Below are positions 44,112 through 55,600 of a stretch of 64,000 nucleotides of DNA, in pieces. Where the stretch lies: assembly GCF_038502225.1 (NCBI RefSeq), contig NC_091368.1, forward strand, positions 20,958,985 through 21,022,984, in the 5' to 3' direction. Made by a program: the position numbers and the translations under genes. Source of the stretch: Cherax quadricarinatus. Taxonomy: Eukaryota; Arthropoda; Malacostraca; Decapoda; Parastacidae. Position 1 is the stretch's first letter. Each line of letters starts with the position of its first letter. The notes under the pieces are model-generated. The model was not told the origin of the DNA. It saw only the letters and a program-made list of their open reading frames with translations, and ran no database searches.

Positions 44112-44994
44112 TCAATGGTTAATACATCTTAGGCCCAGGATAGTCCCTGTTAAGTTCAGTTTGCGTGCAGATAAATTTTGGAATCCTTTCCATAGCTTAA
44201 AAACATCTCGTCATCGTCTTCAAATCCTCACTAGAGGTGTGGCTTCCTGTAAATGTTATTTTTACCTTGATGCTGGGGAGGGGCTCTTGATCCAACCATC
44301 CTCCTTCTTAAAACCTTGCTTACGTCGAATCTGAGTACCTTCCAATCCACTTGCGCTATCTGGCCCCTACAGGTTTAGTTGTTTCCTCATTAAAATTGTG
44401 AAGGACATCTATTACAACCCAGGATTCCAAATGGCCTGTTACCCCGGGTGTAATGGGAGCAAATAAACACAGTAGAAAAAGTTTAGACTTATATTATCCT
44501 TCACCAATTTAGAACAGCAATATGTACACTATGTACAGTGATAAGTATAGTGCACTCCACGGTAAGCAAAGCAGAAATAGAAGCCACAAGATAGCAGACC
44601 GTGCTTCAACCAGCTCTAGAATGGGAATGACAAGGGCAGACAGGAGACCGGTACCCACATAACCTCTGCGATTGCCAAACCCATCTTCTTATTGGCTAGA
44701 ACCTGGTCACTAGTTGAACGACGGGGCCCCATCATCAACTCTTAGCAACCTGGTTCGCTGGTTGGGGGAGATAGCCTGTAAATGAGGGTGTGTCCATGCG
44801 CCGAATAAAGGTTACGTACTCTTTGCATGCCACAACATCAATCTTCAGTAACTGACGCATTGTGGGTTTAGGCTGTGTAGGCACAAATTTTCTAATTGTC
44901 TGTAATAACTGGTAAACATAAACTGTAAACATCTAGCAGAGTTGTGTTTTCCTTTAGGGATTAATTTTTTTTTATGTTAGATTGAATTATTACA
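44112..44994. other. Apparently single-copy sequence, no gene recognised
   Basis: No open frame of note and no similarity to the other elements in the window. It is the first non-repeated sequence right of the triplication. Confidence 0.5.
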
Positions 44995-45418
44995 CGAATA
45001 ACCCTCATATATGAGGTTTATTCGTGCAATAACCCTCATATATGAGGTTTATTCGTGCAATAACCCTCATATATGAGGTTTATTCGTGCAATAACCCTCA
45101 TATATGAGGTTTATTTGTGCAATAACCCTCATATATGAGGTTTATTCGTGCAATAACCCTCATATATGAGGTTTATTCGTGCAGTAACCCTCATATATGA
45201 GGTTTAGTCGTGCAGTAACCCTCATATATGAGGTTTAGTCGTGCAATAGCCATCATATAAATGGTTTATTCGTGCAATAGCCCTCATATATGAGGTTTAT
45301 TCGTGCAATAACCCTCATATATGAGGTTTATTCGTGCAATAACCCTCATATATGAGGTTTATTCGTGCAATAACCCTCATATATGAGGTTTATTCGTGCA
45401 ATAACCATCATATATGAA
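44995..45418. repeat. 31-bp minisatellite with a palindromic core, about 13-14 copies
   Basis: Each unit contains the perfect 14-bp palindrome CCTCATATATGAGG inside a longer imperfect one (AATAACCCTC / GAGGTTTATT arms), followed by CGTGC. Every unit could form a hairpin. Most units are identical; one near 45250 is mutated (CATCATATAAATGG), which breaks the palindrome. Unrelated to the 31-bp repeat at 11023. Confidence 0.95.
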
Positions 45419-45510
45419 GGTCATACTTACACTGTTTACTAGATAATGGTCCAAGTCGGACCGTAACGTGGTGATAAGTTTCTTTCTCCGTTGTGCGGGT
45501 TATTTGTGTA

Positions 45511-47113
45511 TTGTTCCAGTCACGGTATTGTTCCAGTCGCGGTATTGTTCCAGTCGCGGTATTGTTCCAGCCACGGTATTGTTCCAGCCACGGTATTGTT
45601 CCAGCGACGGCATTGTTCCAGTCACGGTATTGTTCCAGTCACGGTATTGTTCCAGCCGCGGTATTGTTCCAGTCACGGTATTGTTCCAGTCACGGTATTG
45701 TTCCAGTCACGCTATTGTTCCAGTCACGGTATTGTTCCAGTCACCGCATTGTTCCAGCCACGGTATTGTTCCAGCCACGGTATTGTTCCAGTCACGGTAT
45801 TGTTCCAGTCACGGTATTGTTCCAGTCACGGTATTGTTCCAGCCACGGTATTGTTCCAGCCACGGTATTGTCCCAATCACGGTATTGTTCCAGCCACGGT
45901 ATTGTCCCAGCCACGGTATTGTCCCAGTCACGTTATTGTTCCAGTCACGGTATTGTTGCAGCCACGGTATTGTCCCAGCCACGGTATTGTTCCAGCCACG
46001 GTATTGTTCCAGCCACGGTATTGTTCCAGCCACGGTATTGCTCCAGCCACGGTATTGTTCCAGCCACGGTATTGTTCCAGCCACGGTATTGTTCCAGCCA
46101 CGGTATTGTCCCAGCCACGGTATTGTCCCAGTCACGGTATTGTTCCAGTCACGGTATTGTTCCAGCCACGGTATTGTTCCAGCCACGGTATTGTCGCAAT
46201 CACGGTATTGTTCCAGCCACGGTATTGTCCCAGCCACGGTATTGTCCCAGTCACGGTATTGTTCCAGTCACGGTATTGTTCCAGCCACGGTATTGTCCCA
46301 GCCACGGTATTGTTCCAGCCACGGTATTGTTCCAGCCACGGTATTGTTCCAGCCACAGTATTGCTCCAGCCACGGTATTGTTCCAGCCACGGTATTGTTC
46401 CAGCCACGGTATTGTTCCAGCCACGGTATTGTCCCAGCCACGGTATTGTCCCAGTCACGGTATTGTTCCAGTCACGTTATTGTTCCAGCCACGGTATTGT
46501 CCCAGCCACGGTATTGTTCCAGCCACGGTATTGTTCCAGCCACGGTATTGTTCCAGCCACTGTATTGCTCCAACCACGTTATTGTTCCAGCCACTGTATT
46601 GTTCCAGCCACGGTATTGTTCCAGTCACGGTATTGTTCCAGCCACGGTATTGTTCCAGCCACGGTATTGTTCCAGTCACGGTATTGTTCCAGCCACGGTA
46701 TTGTTCCAGCCACGGCATTGTTCCAGTCACGGTATTGTTCCAGCCACGATATTGTTCCAGCCACAGTATTGTTCCAGCCACGGTATTGTTCCAGCCACGG
46801 TATTGTTCCAGTCACGGTATTGTTCCAGTCACGGTATTGTTCCAGTCACGGTATTGTTCCAGCCACGGTATTGTTCCAGCCGCGGTATTGTTCCAGTCAC
46901 GGTATTGTTCCAGTCACGGTATTGTTCCAGCCACGGTATTGTTCCAGCCGCGGTATTGTTCCAGCCACGGTATTGTTCCAGCCACGGTATTGTTCCAGCC
47001 GCGGTATTGTTCCAGTCACGGTATTGTTCCAGCCACGGTATTGTTCCAGCCGCGGTATTGTTCCAGCCACGGTATTGTTCCAGCCGCGGTATTGTTCCAG
47101 CCACGGTATTGTG
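45511..47113. repeat. 17-bp minisatellite, about 94 copies
   Basis: Unit TATTGTTCCAGCCACGG. The main variation is CCACGG / TCACGG / CCGCGG, with occasional TTGTCCCAG. The period is not a multiple of 3, so each frame runs through three phases every 51 bp; with no stop in any phase, three plus frames stay open for about 550 codons. No sign of coding. Confidence 0.97.
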
Positions 47114-48354
47114 CCTTGTTCTTCATGTGAATTATATGCCAGCTTTATTAATTAAATTACTTTCTGTGAAACGATTGTGTTGTCATATGATCAGAAATAA
47201 CTGCGTTGTCATATGATCAGAAATAATTGTGTCTTGTGTTCAGAAATAATTCAGACTCTGCCTTTATTTGATTATCTTAAGTTAAACAAACTTAACATTA
47301 TTTTATGTGCCTTAACACCTGTTAAAATTTTGTACATTTACGTGTACTTATAAAACTTACTTTCTTAAAAGCTTACTTACTCTTACTTAGAGAAAAGTTT
47401 GGTTTGATTTTGGCTTGTATAGGATTTTTGGGAGGGTGAGAGGGAGGAGAAATTGGAAAACTGGAATACTACCGTTCATATTGAAATTTCTGAGTGTCAC
47501 ATCTGATTAGCTTAGACTCTTCTTTGCCTATTACCTGATGGCGCAACCTTTGAGCGGCTTAAAGTTTCTTGTATTAAGATATTGTTCTCTTTGCTTCCGC
47601 TGAATCATCTGAATCAGATTTGGTCTGCGTATGTCCTGATTTATTGTTATTGACGAAATTTAGGTTTTATGTTGCAATTGATTTGTGAATTCCTCTTGTG
47701 ATTCCCGTCAGATTTTCAACGCTGATATTTAATTGCATTATAAACTTATGCCGCACTCTGCACTGTTCCAGTCGTGTGCAATGATGCTCAAGGGACTGGA
47801 AATACAGTGATCGCGCAGCAAAAGAAATTAGTCTAACTGGCTACAACATAATGCTATACACACTTTGTAATTTGCCTGGGAACTGCCTCACAAAACTTCA
47901 GAAAAGATCAAAAGGAGAGTAATACTACAATCAACTACTGCAATAACATATGCATTAACACATGTACTGAAGACGAACTACGGAATATAGTCAAACCTTG
48001 AGAGCAAAGATAAAAAATTCCAGTGACAAAATTACGTCCCATAAAGGAAGGTTCAGTGATGCCGGTGATGGGTTCTTGATCCACAGAATTGCTTCTACTC
48101 TCTCATTTTTTTATCAGACTTAATTGCTACTTTTATTTCTCAACTCTACGGTTTAAACGTTTTCCCATGAACATAATATTAACAGAAAGTCTTTGACTGA
48201 TAACTATCTCAGCTAAGTATCCTCAGATAATTCTAGAGGTAATTTTAAAGATAAATTCCATAATTAAATAAGTCAGTAAACAAAAAAGGTGATCATGAAT
48301 TATCGCCTATAATTGCAGCAATGTACAACAAATCAATTGAAACTAATCCCCAAC
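47114..48354. other. AT-rich spacer, no gene recognised
   Basis: Contains a short direct duplication of GTTGTCATATGATCAGAAAT (47179-47224), with a third partial copy after it. Otherwise featureless. Confidence 0.5.
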
Positions 48355-49427
48355 ATACTCAAGCTAGCAAAGGTTCCACCACTCCGGAAAGCTAACAAGG
48401 GTTACATCACTCCAGAAAGCTAACAAGGGTTACACCACTCCAGAAAGCTAGCAAGGGTTACATCACTCCAGAAAGCTAGCAAGGGTTACATCACTCCAGA
48501 AAGCTAACAAGGGTTACATCACTCCAGAAAGCTAACAAAGGTTACACCACTCCACAAAGCTAACAAGGGTTCCACCACTCCAGAAAGCTAACAAGGGTTA
48601 CACCACTCCAGAAAGCTAGCAAGGGTTACACCACTCCAGAAAGCTAGCAAGGGTTACACCACTCCGGAAAGCTAACAAGGGTTACATCACTCCAGAAAGC
48701 TAGCAAGGGTTCCACCACTCCAGAAAGCTAGCAAGGGTTACACCACTCCGGAAAGCTAACAAGGGTTACACCACTCCAGAAAGCTAGCAAGGGTTCCACC
48801 ACTCCAGAAAGCTAGAAAGGATTGCACCACTCCAGAAAGCTAGCAAGGGTTACTTCACTCCAGAAAGCTAACAAGGGTTTCACCGCTCCAGAAAGCTAGC
48901 AAGGGTTACACCACTCCAGAAAGCTAGCAAGGGTTACATCACTCCAAAAAGATAGCAATGGTTACACCACTCCAGAAAGCTAGCAAGGGTTACACCACTC
49001 CAGAAAGATAGCAAGGGTTGCCCCACTGCAGGAAGCTAGAAAGGGTTAAACCACTCCAGAAAGCTAGCAAGGGTTACACCACTCCAGAAAGCTAGCATGA
49101 GTTACACCACTCGAAAGTTAGCATTGGTTACACCACTCCAGAAAGCTAGCAAGGGTTACACCACTCCAGAAAGCTAGCAAGGGTTACACCACTCCAGAAA
49201 GCTAGCAAGGGTTACACCACTCCAGAAAGCTAGCAAGGGTTGCCCCACTGCAGGAAGCTAGAAAGGGTTAAACCACTCCAGAAAGCTAGCAAGGGTTACA
49301 CCACTCCAGAAAGCTAGCAAGGGTTACACCACTCCAGAAAGCTAGCAAGGGTTACACCACTCCAGAAAGCTAACAAGGGTTACACCACTCCAGAAAGCTA
49401 GCAACGGTTACACCACTCCAGAAAGAT

Positions 49428-49585
49428 TGATGGACTGATCACATCGACTCAAGGCTGAGGGACTGATTACCTCATTCTCCTCCTGTTCTTCAAGATTCTC
49501 CTTTGTATGGACTGATGAAGCCACTGTGTGGCGAAACGTTTCCTCAATAAAGATACCCAAGAGTTGCACATGTGTCCAATTTATC
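49428..49585 (+). mobile_element. Hammerhead-like element H inserted in the 28-bp satellite
   Basis: About 158 bp, flanked by AAGAT on both sides (49423-49427 and 49586-49590), a probable 5-bp TSD. Order: TGATGGACTGATCACATCGA, GGGACTGATTACCTCATTCT, GTATGGACTGATGA, hairpin GCCAC-TGT-GTGGC, GAAACGTTTCCTCAATAAAG, TTGCACATGTGTCC. It ends at ATTTATC, before the CAAC-TGTC-hairpin tail. Same family as 33269-33468. Confidence 0.9.
49512..49542 (+). ncRNA. Hammerhead-like core in the satellite-embedded element
   Basis: CUGAUGA, perfect 5-bp stem II, GAAACGUUUC. The catalytic half is intact; a partner GUC with helices I and III is not evident. Confidence 0.5.
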
Positions 49586-52551
49586 AAGATAGCAATTGTT
49601 ACACCACTCCAGAAAGCTAGCAAGGGTTACACCACTCCAGAAAGCTAGCAAGGGTTTCACCACTCCACAAAGCTAGCAAGGGTTACACCACTGCAGGAAG
49701 CTAGCAAGGGTTACTCCACTCCAGAAAGCTACCAAGGATTACACAATTCCAGAAAGCTAGCAAGGGTTACACCACTCCAGAAAGCTAGCAAGGGTTACAC
49801 CACTCCAGAAAGCTAGCAAGGGTTACACCACTCCAGAAAGCTAGCAAGGGTTACACCACTCCAGAAAGCTAACAAGGCTTACACCACTCCAGATAGCTAG
49901 CAAGGGTTACACCACTCCAGAAAGTTAGAAAGGATTACACCACTCCAGAAAGCTATCAAGGGTTACACAACTCCAGAAAGCTAGCAAGAGTTACACCACT
50001 GCAGAAAGCTAGCAACGGTTACACCACTCCAGAAAGCTAGCATGAGTTACACCACTCGAAAGTTAGCATGGGTTACACCACTCCAGAAAGCTAGCAAGGG
50101 TTACACCACTCCAGAAAGCTAGCAAGGGTTACACCACTCCAGAAAGCTAGCAAGGGTTACACCACTCCAGAAAGCTAGCAAGCGTTACACCACTCCAGAT
50201 AGCTAACAAGGGTTCCACCACTCCAGAAAGCTAGCAAGGGATACACCACTCCAGAAAGATAGCAAGTGTTACACCACTTCAGAAAGCTAGCAAGGGTTAC
50301 ATCACTCCAGAAAGCTAGCAAGGGTTGCACCACTCCAGAAAACTAGAAAGGGATACACCCATCCAGAAAGCTAGCAAGGGTTACATCACTCCAGAAAGCT
50401 AGCAAGGGTTACATCACTCCAGAAAGCTAGCAAGGGTTACATCACTCCAGAAAGCTAGCAAGGGTTGCACCACTCCAGAAAGCTAGAAAGGGATACACCC
50501 CTCCAGAAAGCTAGCAAGGGTTACATCACTCCAGAAAGCTAGCAAGGGTTACATCACTCCAGAAAGCTAGCAAGGGTTACATCACTCCAGAACGCTAGCA
50601 AGGGTTACACCACTCCAGAAAGCTAGCAAGGGTTACACCCCTCCAGAAAGCTAGCAAGGGTTACACCACTCCAGAAAGCTAGCAAGGGTTACACCACTCC
50701 AGAAAGCTAGCAAGGGTTACACCACTCCAGAAAGCTAGCAAGGGTTACACCACTCCAGAAAGCTAGCAAGGGTTACACCACTCCAGAAAGCTAGCAAGGG
50801 TTACACCACTCCAGAAAGCTAGCAAGGGTTACACCACTCCAGAAAGCTAGCAAGGGTTACACCACTCCAGAAAGCTATCAAGGGTTACACAACTCCAGAA
50901 ACCTAGCAAGGGTTACACCACTGCAGAAAGCTAGCAACGGTTACACCACTCCAGAAAGCTAGCAAGGGTTACACCACTCCAGATAGCTAACAAGGGTTAC
51001 ACCACTCCAGAAAGCTAGAAAGGGATACACCCCTCCAGAAAGCTAGCAAGGGTTACATCACTCCAGAAAGCTAGCAAGGGTTACACCACTCCAGAAAGCT
51101 AGCAAGAGTTACTCCACTTCAGAAAGCTAGCAAGGGTTACATCACTCCAGAAAGCTAGCAAGGGTTACACCACTCCAGAAAGCTAGCAAGGGTTACACCA
51201 CTCCAGAAAGCTAGCAAGGGTTACACCACTCCAGAAAGCTAGCAAGGGTTACACCACTCCAGAAAGCTAGCAAGGGTTACACCACTCCAGAAAGCTAGCA
51301 AGGGTTACACCACTCCAGAAAGCTAACAAGGGTTACACCTCTCCAGATAGCTAGCAAGGCTTACACCACTCCAGAGAGCTAGCAAGGGTTCCACCACTCC
51401 AGAAAGCTAGCAAGGGTTACAACACTCCAGAAAGCTAGCAAGGGTTCCATAACTCCAGAAAGCTAGCAAGGGTTACACCACTCCAGAAAGCTAGCAAGGG
51501 TTACATCACTCCAGAAAGCTAGCAATGGTTACACCACTCCAGAAAGCTAGCAAGGGTTACACCACTCCAGAAAGCTAGTAAGGGTTACACCACTCCAGAA
51601 AGCTAGCAAGGGTTACACCACTCCAGAAAGCTAGTAACGGTTACACCACTCCAGAAAGCTAACAAGGGTTACACCACTCCAGAAAGCTAGCAAGGGTTAC
51701 ACCACTCCAGAAAGCTAGCAAGGGTTACACCACTCCAGAAAGCTAACAAGGGTTACACCACTCCAGAAAGCTAACAAGGGTTACAACTCCAGGCTAGAAG
51801 GGTTACACCACTACAGAAAGCTAGCAAGGGTTACACCACTCCAGAAAGCTAGGGTTACAAGAAAGGTTACACCACTCCAGAAAGCTAACAAGGGTTACAC
51901 CACTTCAGATAGCTAGCAAGGGTTACACCACTCCAGAAAGTTAGAAAGGATTACACCACTCCAGAAAGCTATCAAGGGTTACACAACTTAAGAAAGCTAG
52001 CAAGAGTTACACCACTCCAGAAAGCTAGCAAGGGTTACACCACTCCAGAAAGCTAGCAAGGGTTACACCACTCCAGAAAGCTAGCAAGGGTTACACCACT
52101 CCAGAAAGCTAGCAAGGGTTACACCACTCCAGAAAGCTAGCAAGGGTTACACCACTCCAGAAAGCTAGCAAGGGTTACACCACTCCAGAAAGCTAGCAAG
52201 GGTTACACCACTCCAGCAAGCTAGCTAAAGGGTTACACCACTAGGGTTACACCACTCCAGAAAGCTTGCAAGGGTTACACCACACCAGAAAGCTAGCAAG
52301 GGTTACACCACTCCAGAAAGCTAGCAAGGGTTACACCACTCCAGAAAGCTAGCAAGGGTTACACCACTCCAGAAAGCTAGCAAGGGTTACACCACTCCAG
52401 AAAGCTAGCAAGGGTTACACCACTCCAGAAAGCTAGCAAGGGTTACACCACTCCAGAAAGCTAGCAAGGGTTACACCACTCCAGAAAGCTAGCAAGGGGT
52501 ACACCACTCCAGAAAGCTAGCAAGGGTTACACCACTCCAGAAAGCTAGCAA

Positions 52552-52640
52552 GGGTATGGACTGATGAAGCCACTGTGTACACCACTCCAGAAAGCTAAAG
52601 CTACCCAAGAGTTACACACTCCAATTACACCAAAGCTAGC
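52552..52640. other. Mosaic of element H words and satellite monomers
   Basis: Reads GTATGGACTGATGAAGCCAC then TGTGT, switches to ACACCACTCCAGAAAGCT, returns to CTACCCAAGAGTT, then ACACACTCCAATT. The interspersed words occur in the same order as in the element at 49428-49585 but with pieces replaced by satellite. Either a gene-conversion relic or a consensus error. Confidence 0.8.
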
Positions 52641-55600
52641 AAGGGTTACATCACTCCAGAAAGCTAGCAATGGTTACACCACTCCAGAAAGCTAGCAAGG
52701 GTTACACCACTCCAGAAAGCTAGCAAGGGTTACACCACTCCAGAAAGCTAGCAAGGGTTACACCACTCCAGAAAGCTAGCAAGGGTTACACCACTCCAGA
52801 AAGCTAGCAAGGGTTACACCACTCCAGAAAGCTAGCAAGGGTTACACCACTCCAGAAAGCTAGCAAGGGTTACACCACTCCAGAAAGCTAGCAAGGGTTA
52901 CACCACTCCAGAAAGCTAGCAAGGGTTACACCACTCCAGAAAGCTAGCAAGGGTTACACCACTCCAGAAAGCTAGAAGGGTTACACCACTCCAGAAAGCT
53001 AAGGGTTACACCACTCCAGAAAGCTAGCAAGGGTTACACCACTCCAGAAAGCTAGCAAGGGTTACACCACTCCAGAAAGCTAGCAAGGGTTACACCCCTC
53101 CAGAAAGCTAGCAAGGGTTACACCACTCCAGAAAGCTAGCAAGGGTTGCACCACTCCAGAAAGCTAGCAAGGGTTACACCACTCCAGAAAGCTAGCACGG
53201 GTTACACCACTCCAGAAAGCTAGCAATGGTTACACCACTCCAGAAAGCTAGCAAGGGTTACACCACTCCAGAAAGCTAGCAAGGGTTACACCACTCCAGA
53301 AAGCTAGCAAGGGTTACACCACTCCAGAAAGCTAACAAGGGTTACACCACTCCAGAAAGCTAGCAAGGGTTACACCACTCCACCAGAAAGCTAACAAGGG
53401 TTACACCACTCCAGAAAGCTAGCAAGGGTTACACCACTCCAGAAAGCTAGGAAGGGTTACACCACTTCAGAAAGCTAGCAAGGGTTACACCACTCAAGAA
53501 AGCTAACAAGGGTTACACCACTCCAGAAAGCTAACAAGGGTTACACCACTCCAGAAAGCTAGCAAGGGTTACACCACTCCAGAAAGCTAGCAAGGGTTAC
53601 ACCACTCCAGAAAGCTAGCAAGGGTTACACCACACCAGAAAGCTAGCAAGGTTTACACCACTCCAGAAAGCTAGCAAGGGTTACACCTCTCTAGAAAGCT
53701 AGCAAGGGTTACACCACTCCAGAAAGCTAGCAAGGGTTACACCACTCCAGAAAGCTAGCAAGGGTTACACCACTCCAGAAAGCTAGCAAGGGTTACACCA
53801 CTCCAGAAAGCTAGCAAGGGTTCCAGAAAGCTAGCAAGGGTTACACACTCCAGAAAGCTAGCAAGGGTTACACTCCAGAAAGCTCCAGAAAGCTAGCAAG
53901 GGTTACACCACTCCAGAAAGCTAGCAAGGGTTACACCACTCCAGAAAGCTAGCAAGGGTTCCACCACTCCAGAAAGCTAGCAAGGGTTACACCACTCCAG
54001 AAAGCTAGCAAGGGTTACACCACTCCAGAAAGCTAGCAAGGGTTACACCACTCCAGAAAGCTAGCAAGGGTTACACCACTCCAGAAAGCTAGCAAGGGTT
54101 ACACCACTCCAGAAAGCTAGCAAGGGTTACACCTCTCCAGAAAGCTAGCAAGGGTTACACCACTCTAGAAAGCTAGCAAGGGTTACACCACTCCACTCAA
54201 GGGTTAGAAAGCTAGCAAGGGTTACAACTCCAGAAAGGCTAAAGGGTTACACCACTCCAGAAAGCTAGCAAGGGTTACACCACTCCAGAAAGCTAGCAAG
54301 GGTTACACCTCTCGAGAAAGCTAGCAAGGGTTACACCACTCCAGAGCTAAAAGGGTTACTACTCCAGAAAGCTAAAGGGTTACACCACTCCAGAAAGCAA
54401 GGGTTACACCACTCCAGAAAGCTAGGGTTACACCACTCCAGAAAGCTAGCAAGGGTTACAAGGGTTACACCACTCCAGAAAGCTAGCAAGGGTTACACCA
54501 CTCCAGAAAGCTAGCAAGGGTTACAAGGGTTACACCACTCCAGAAAGCTAGCAAGGGTTACACAAGAAAGCTAGCAAGGGTTACACCCCTCCAGAAAGCT
54601 AGCAAGGGTTACACCACTCCAGAAAGCTAGCAACGGTTACACCACTCCAGAAAGCTAGCAAGGGTTACATCACTCCAGAAAGCTAGCAAGGGTTGCACCA
54701 CTCCAGAAAGCTAGAAAGGGATACACCCCTCCAAAAAGCTAACAAGGGTTGCACCACTCCAGAAAGCTAGCAAGGGTTACACCACTCCAGAAAGCTAGCA
54801 AGGGTTACACCACTCCAGAAAGCTAGCAAGGGTTACATCACTCCAGAAAGCTAGCAAGGGTTACACCACTCCAGAAAGCTAGCAAGGGTTACATCACTCC
54901 AGAAAGCTAGCAATGGTTACACCACTCCAGAAAGCTAGCAAGGGTTACACCACTCCAGAAAGCTAGTAAGGGTTACACCACTCCAGAAATCTAGCACCAC
55001 TCCAGAAAGCTAGCAAGGGTTACACCACTCAAGAAAGCTAGCAAGGGTTACACCACTCCAGAAAGTTAACAAGGGTTACACCACTCCAGAAAGCTAGCTT
55101 ACACCACTCCAGAAAGCTAGCAACCACTCCAGGGTTACACCACTCCAGAAAGCTAGCAAGGGTTACACCACTCCAGAAAGCTAGCAAGGGTTACAGAAAG
55201 CTAGCAAGGGTTACACCACTCCAGAAAGCTAGCAAGGGTTACACCACTCCAGAAAGCTAGCAAGGGTTAGAGCACTCCAGAAAGCTAGCAAGGGTTAGAC
55301 CCCTCCAGAAAGCTAAAAGGGTTACACCACTCCAGAAAGCTAAGGGTTACCACACTCCAGAAAGCTCGCAAGGGTTACACCACTCCAGAAAGCTAGCAAG
55401 GGTTACACCACTCCAGAAAGCTAGCAAGGGTTACACCACTCCAGAAAGCTAGCAAGGGTTACACCACTCCAGAAAGCTAGCAAGGGTTACACCACTCCAG
55501 AAAGCTAGCAAGGGTTACACCACTCCAGAAAGCTAGCAAGGGTTACACCACTCCAGAAAGCTAGAAAGGGTTACACCACTCCAGAAAGCTAGCAAGGGTT

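Noticed and set aside
43895..44122. 75-codon frame with a 9-residue repeat
   Set aside because: It is a translation of the 27-bp minisatellite; there is no other support.
45468..47216. Three overlapping plus-strand frames of about 550 codons
   Set aside because: They are the three phases of a stop-free 17-bp minisatellite.
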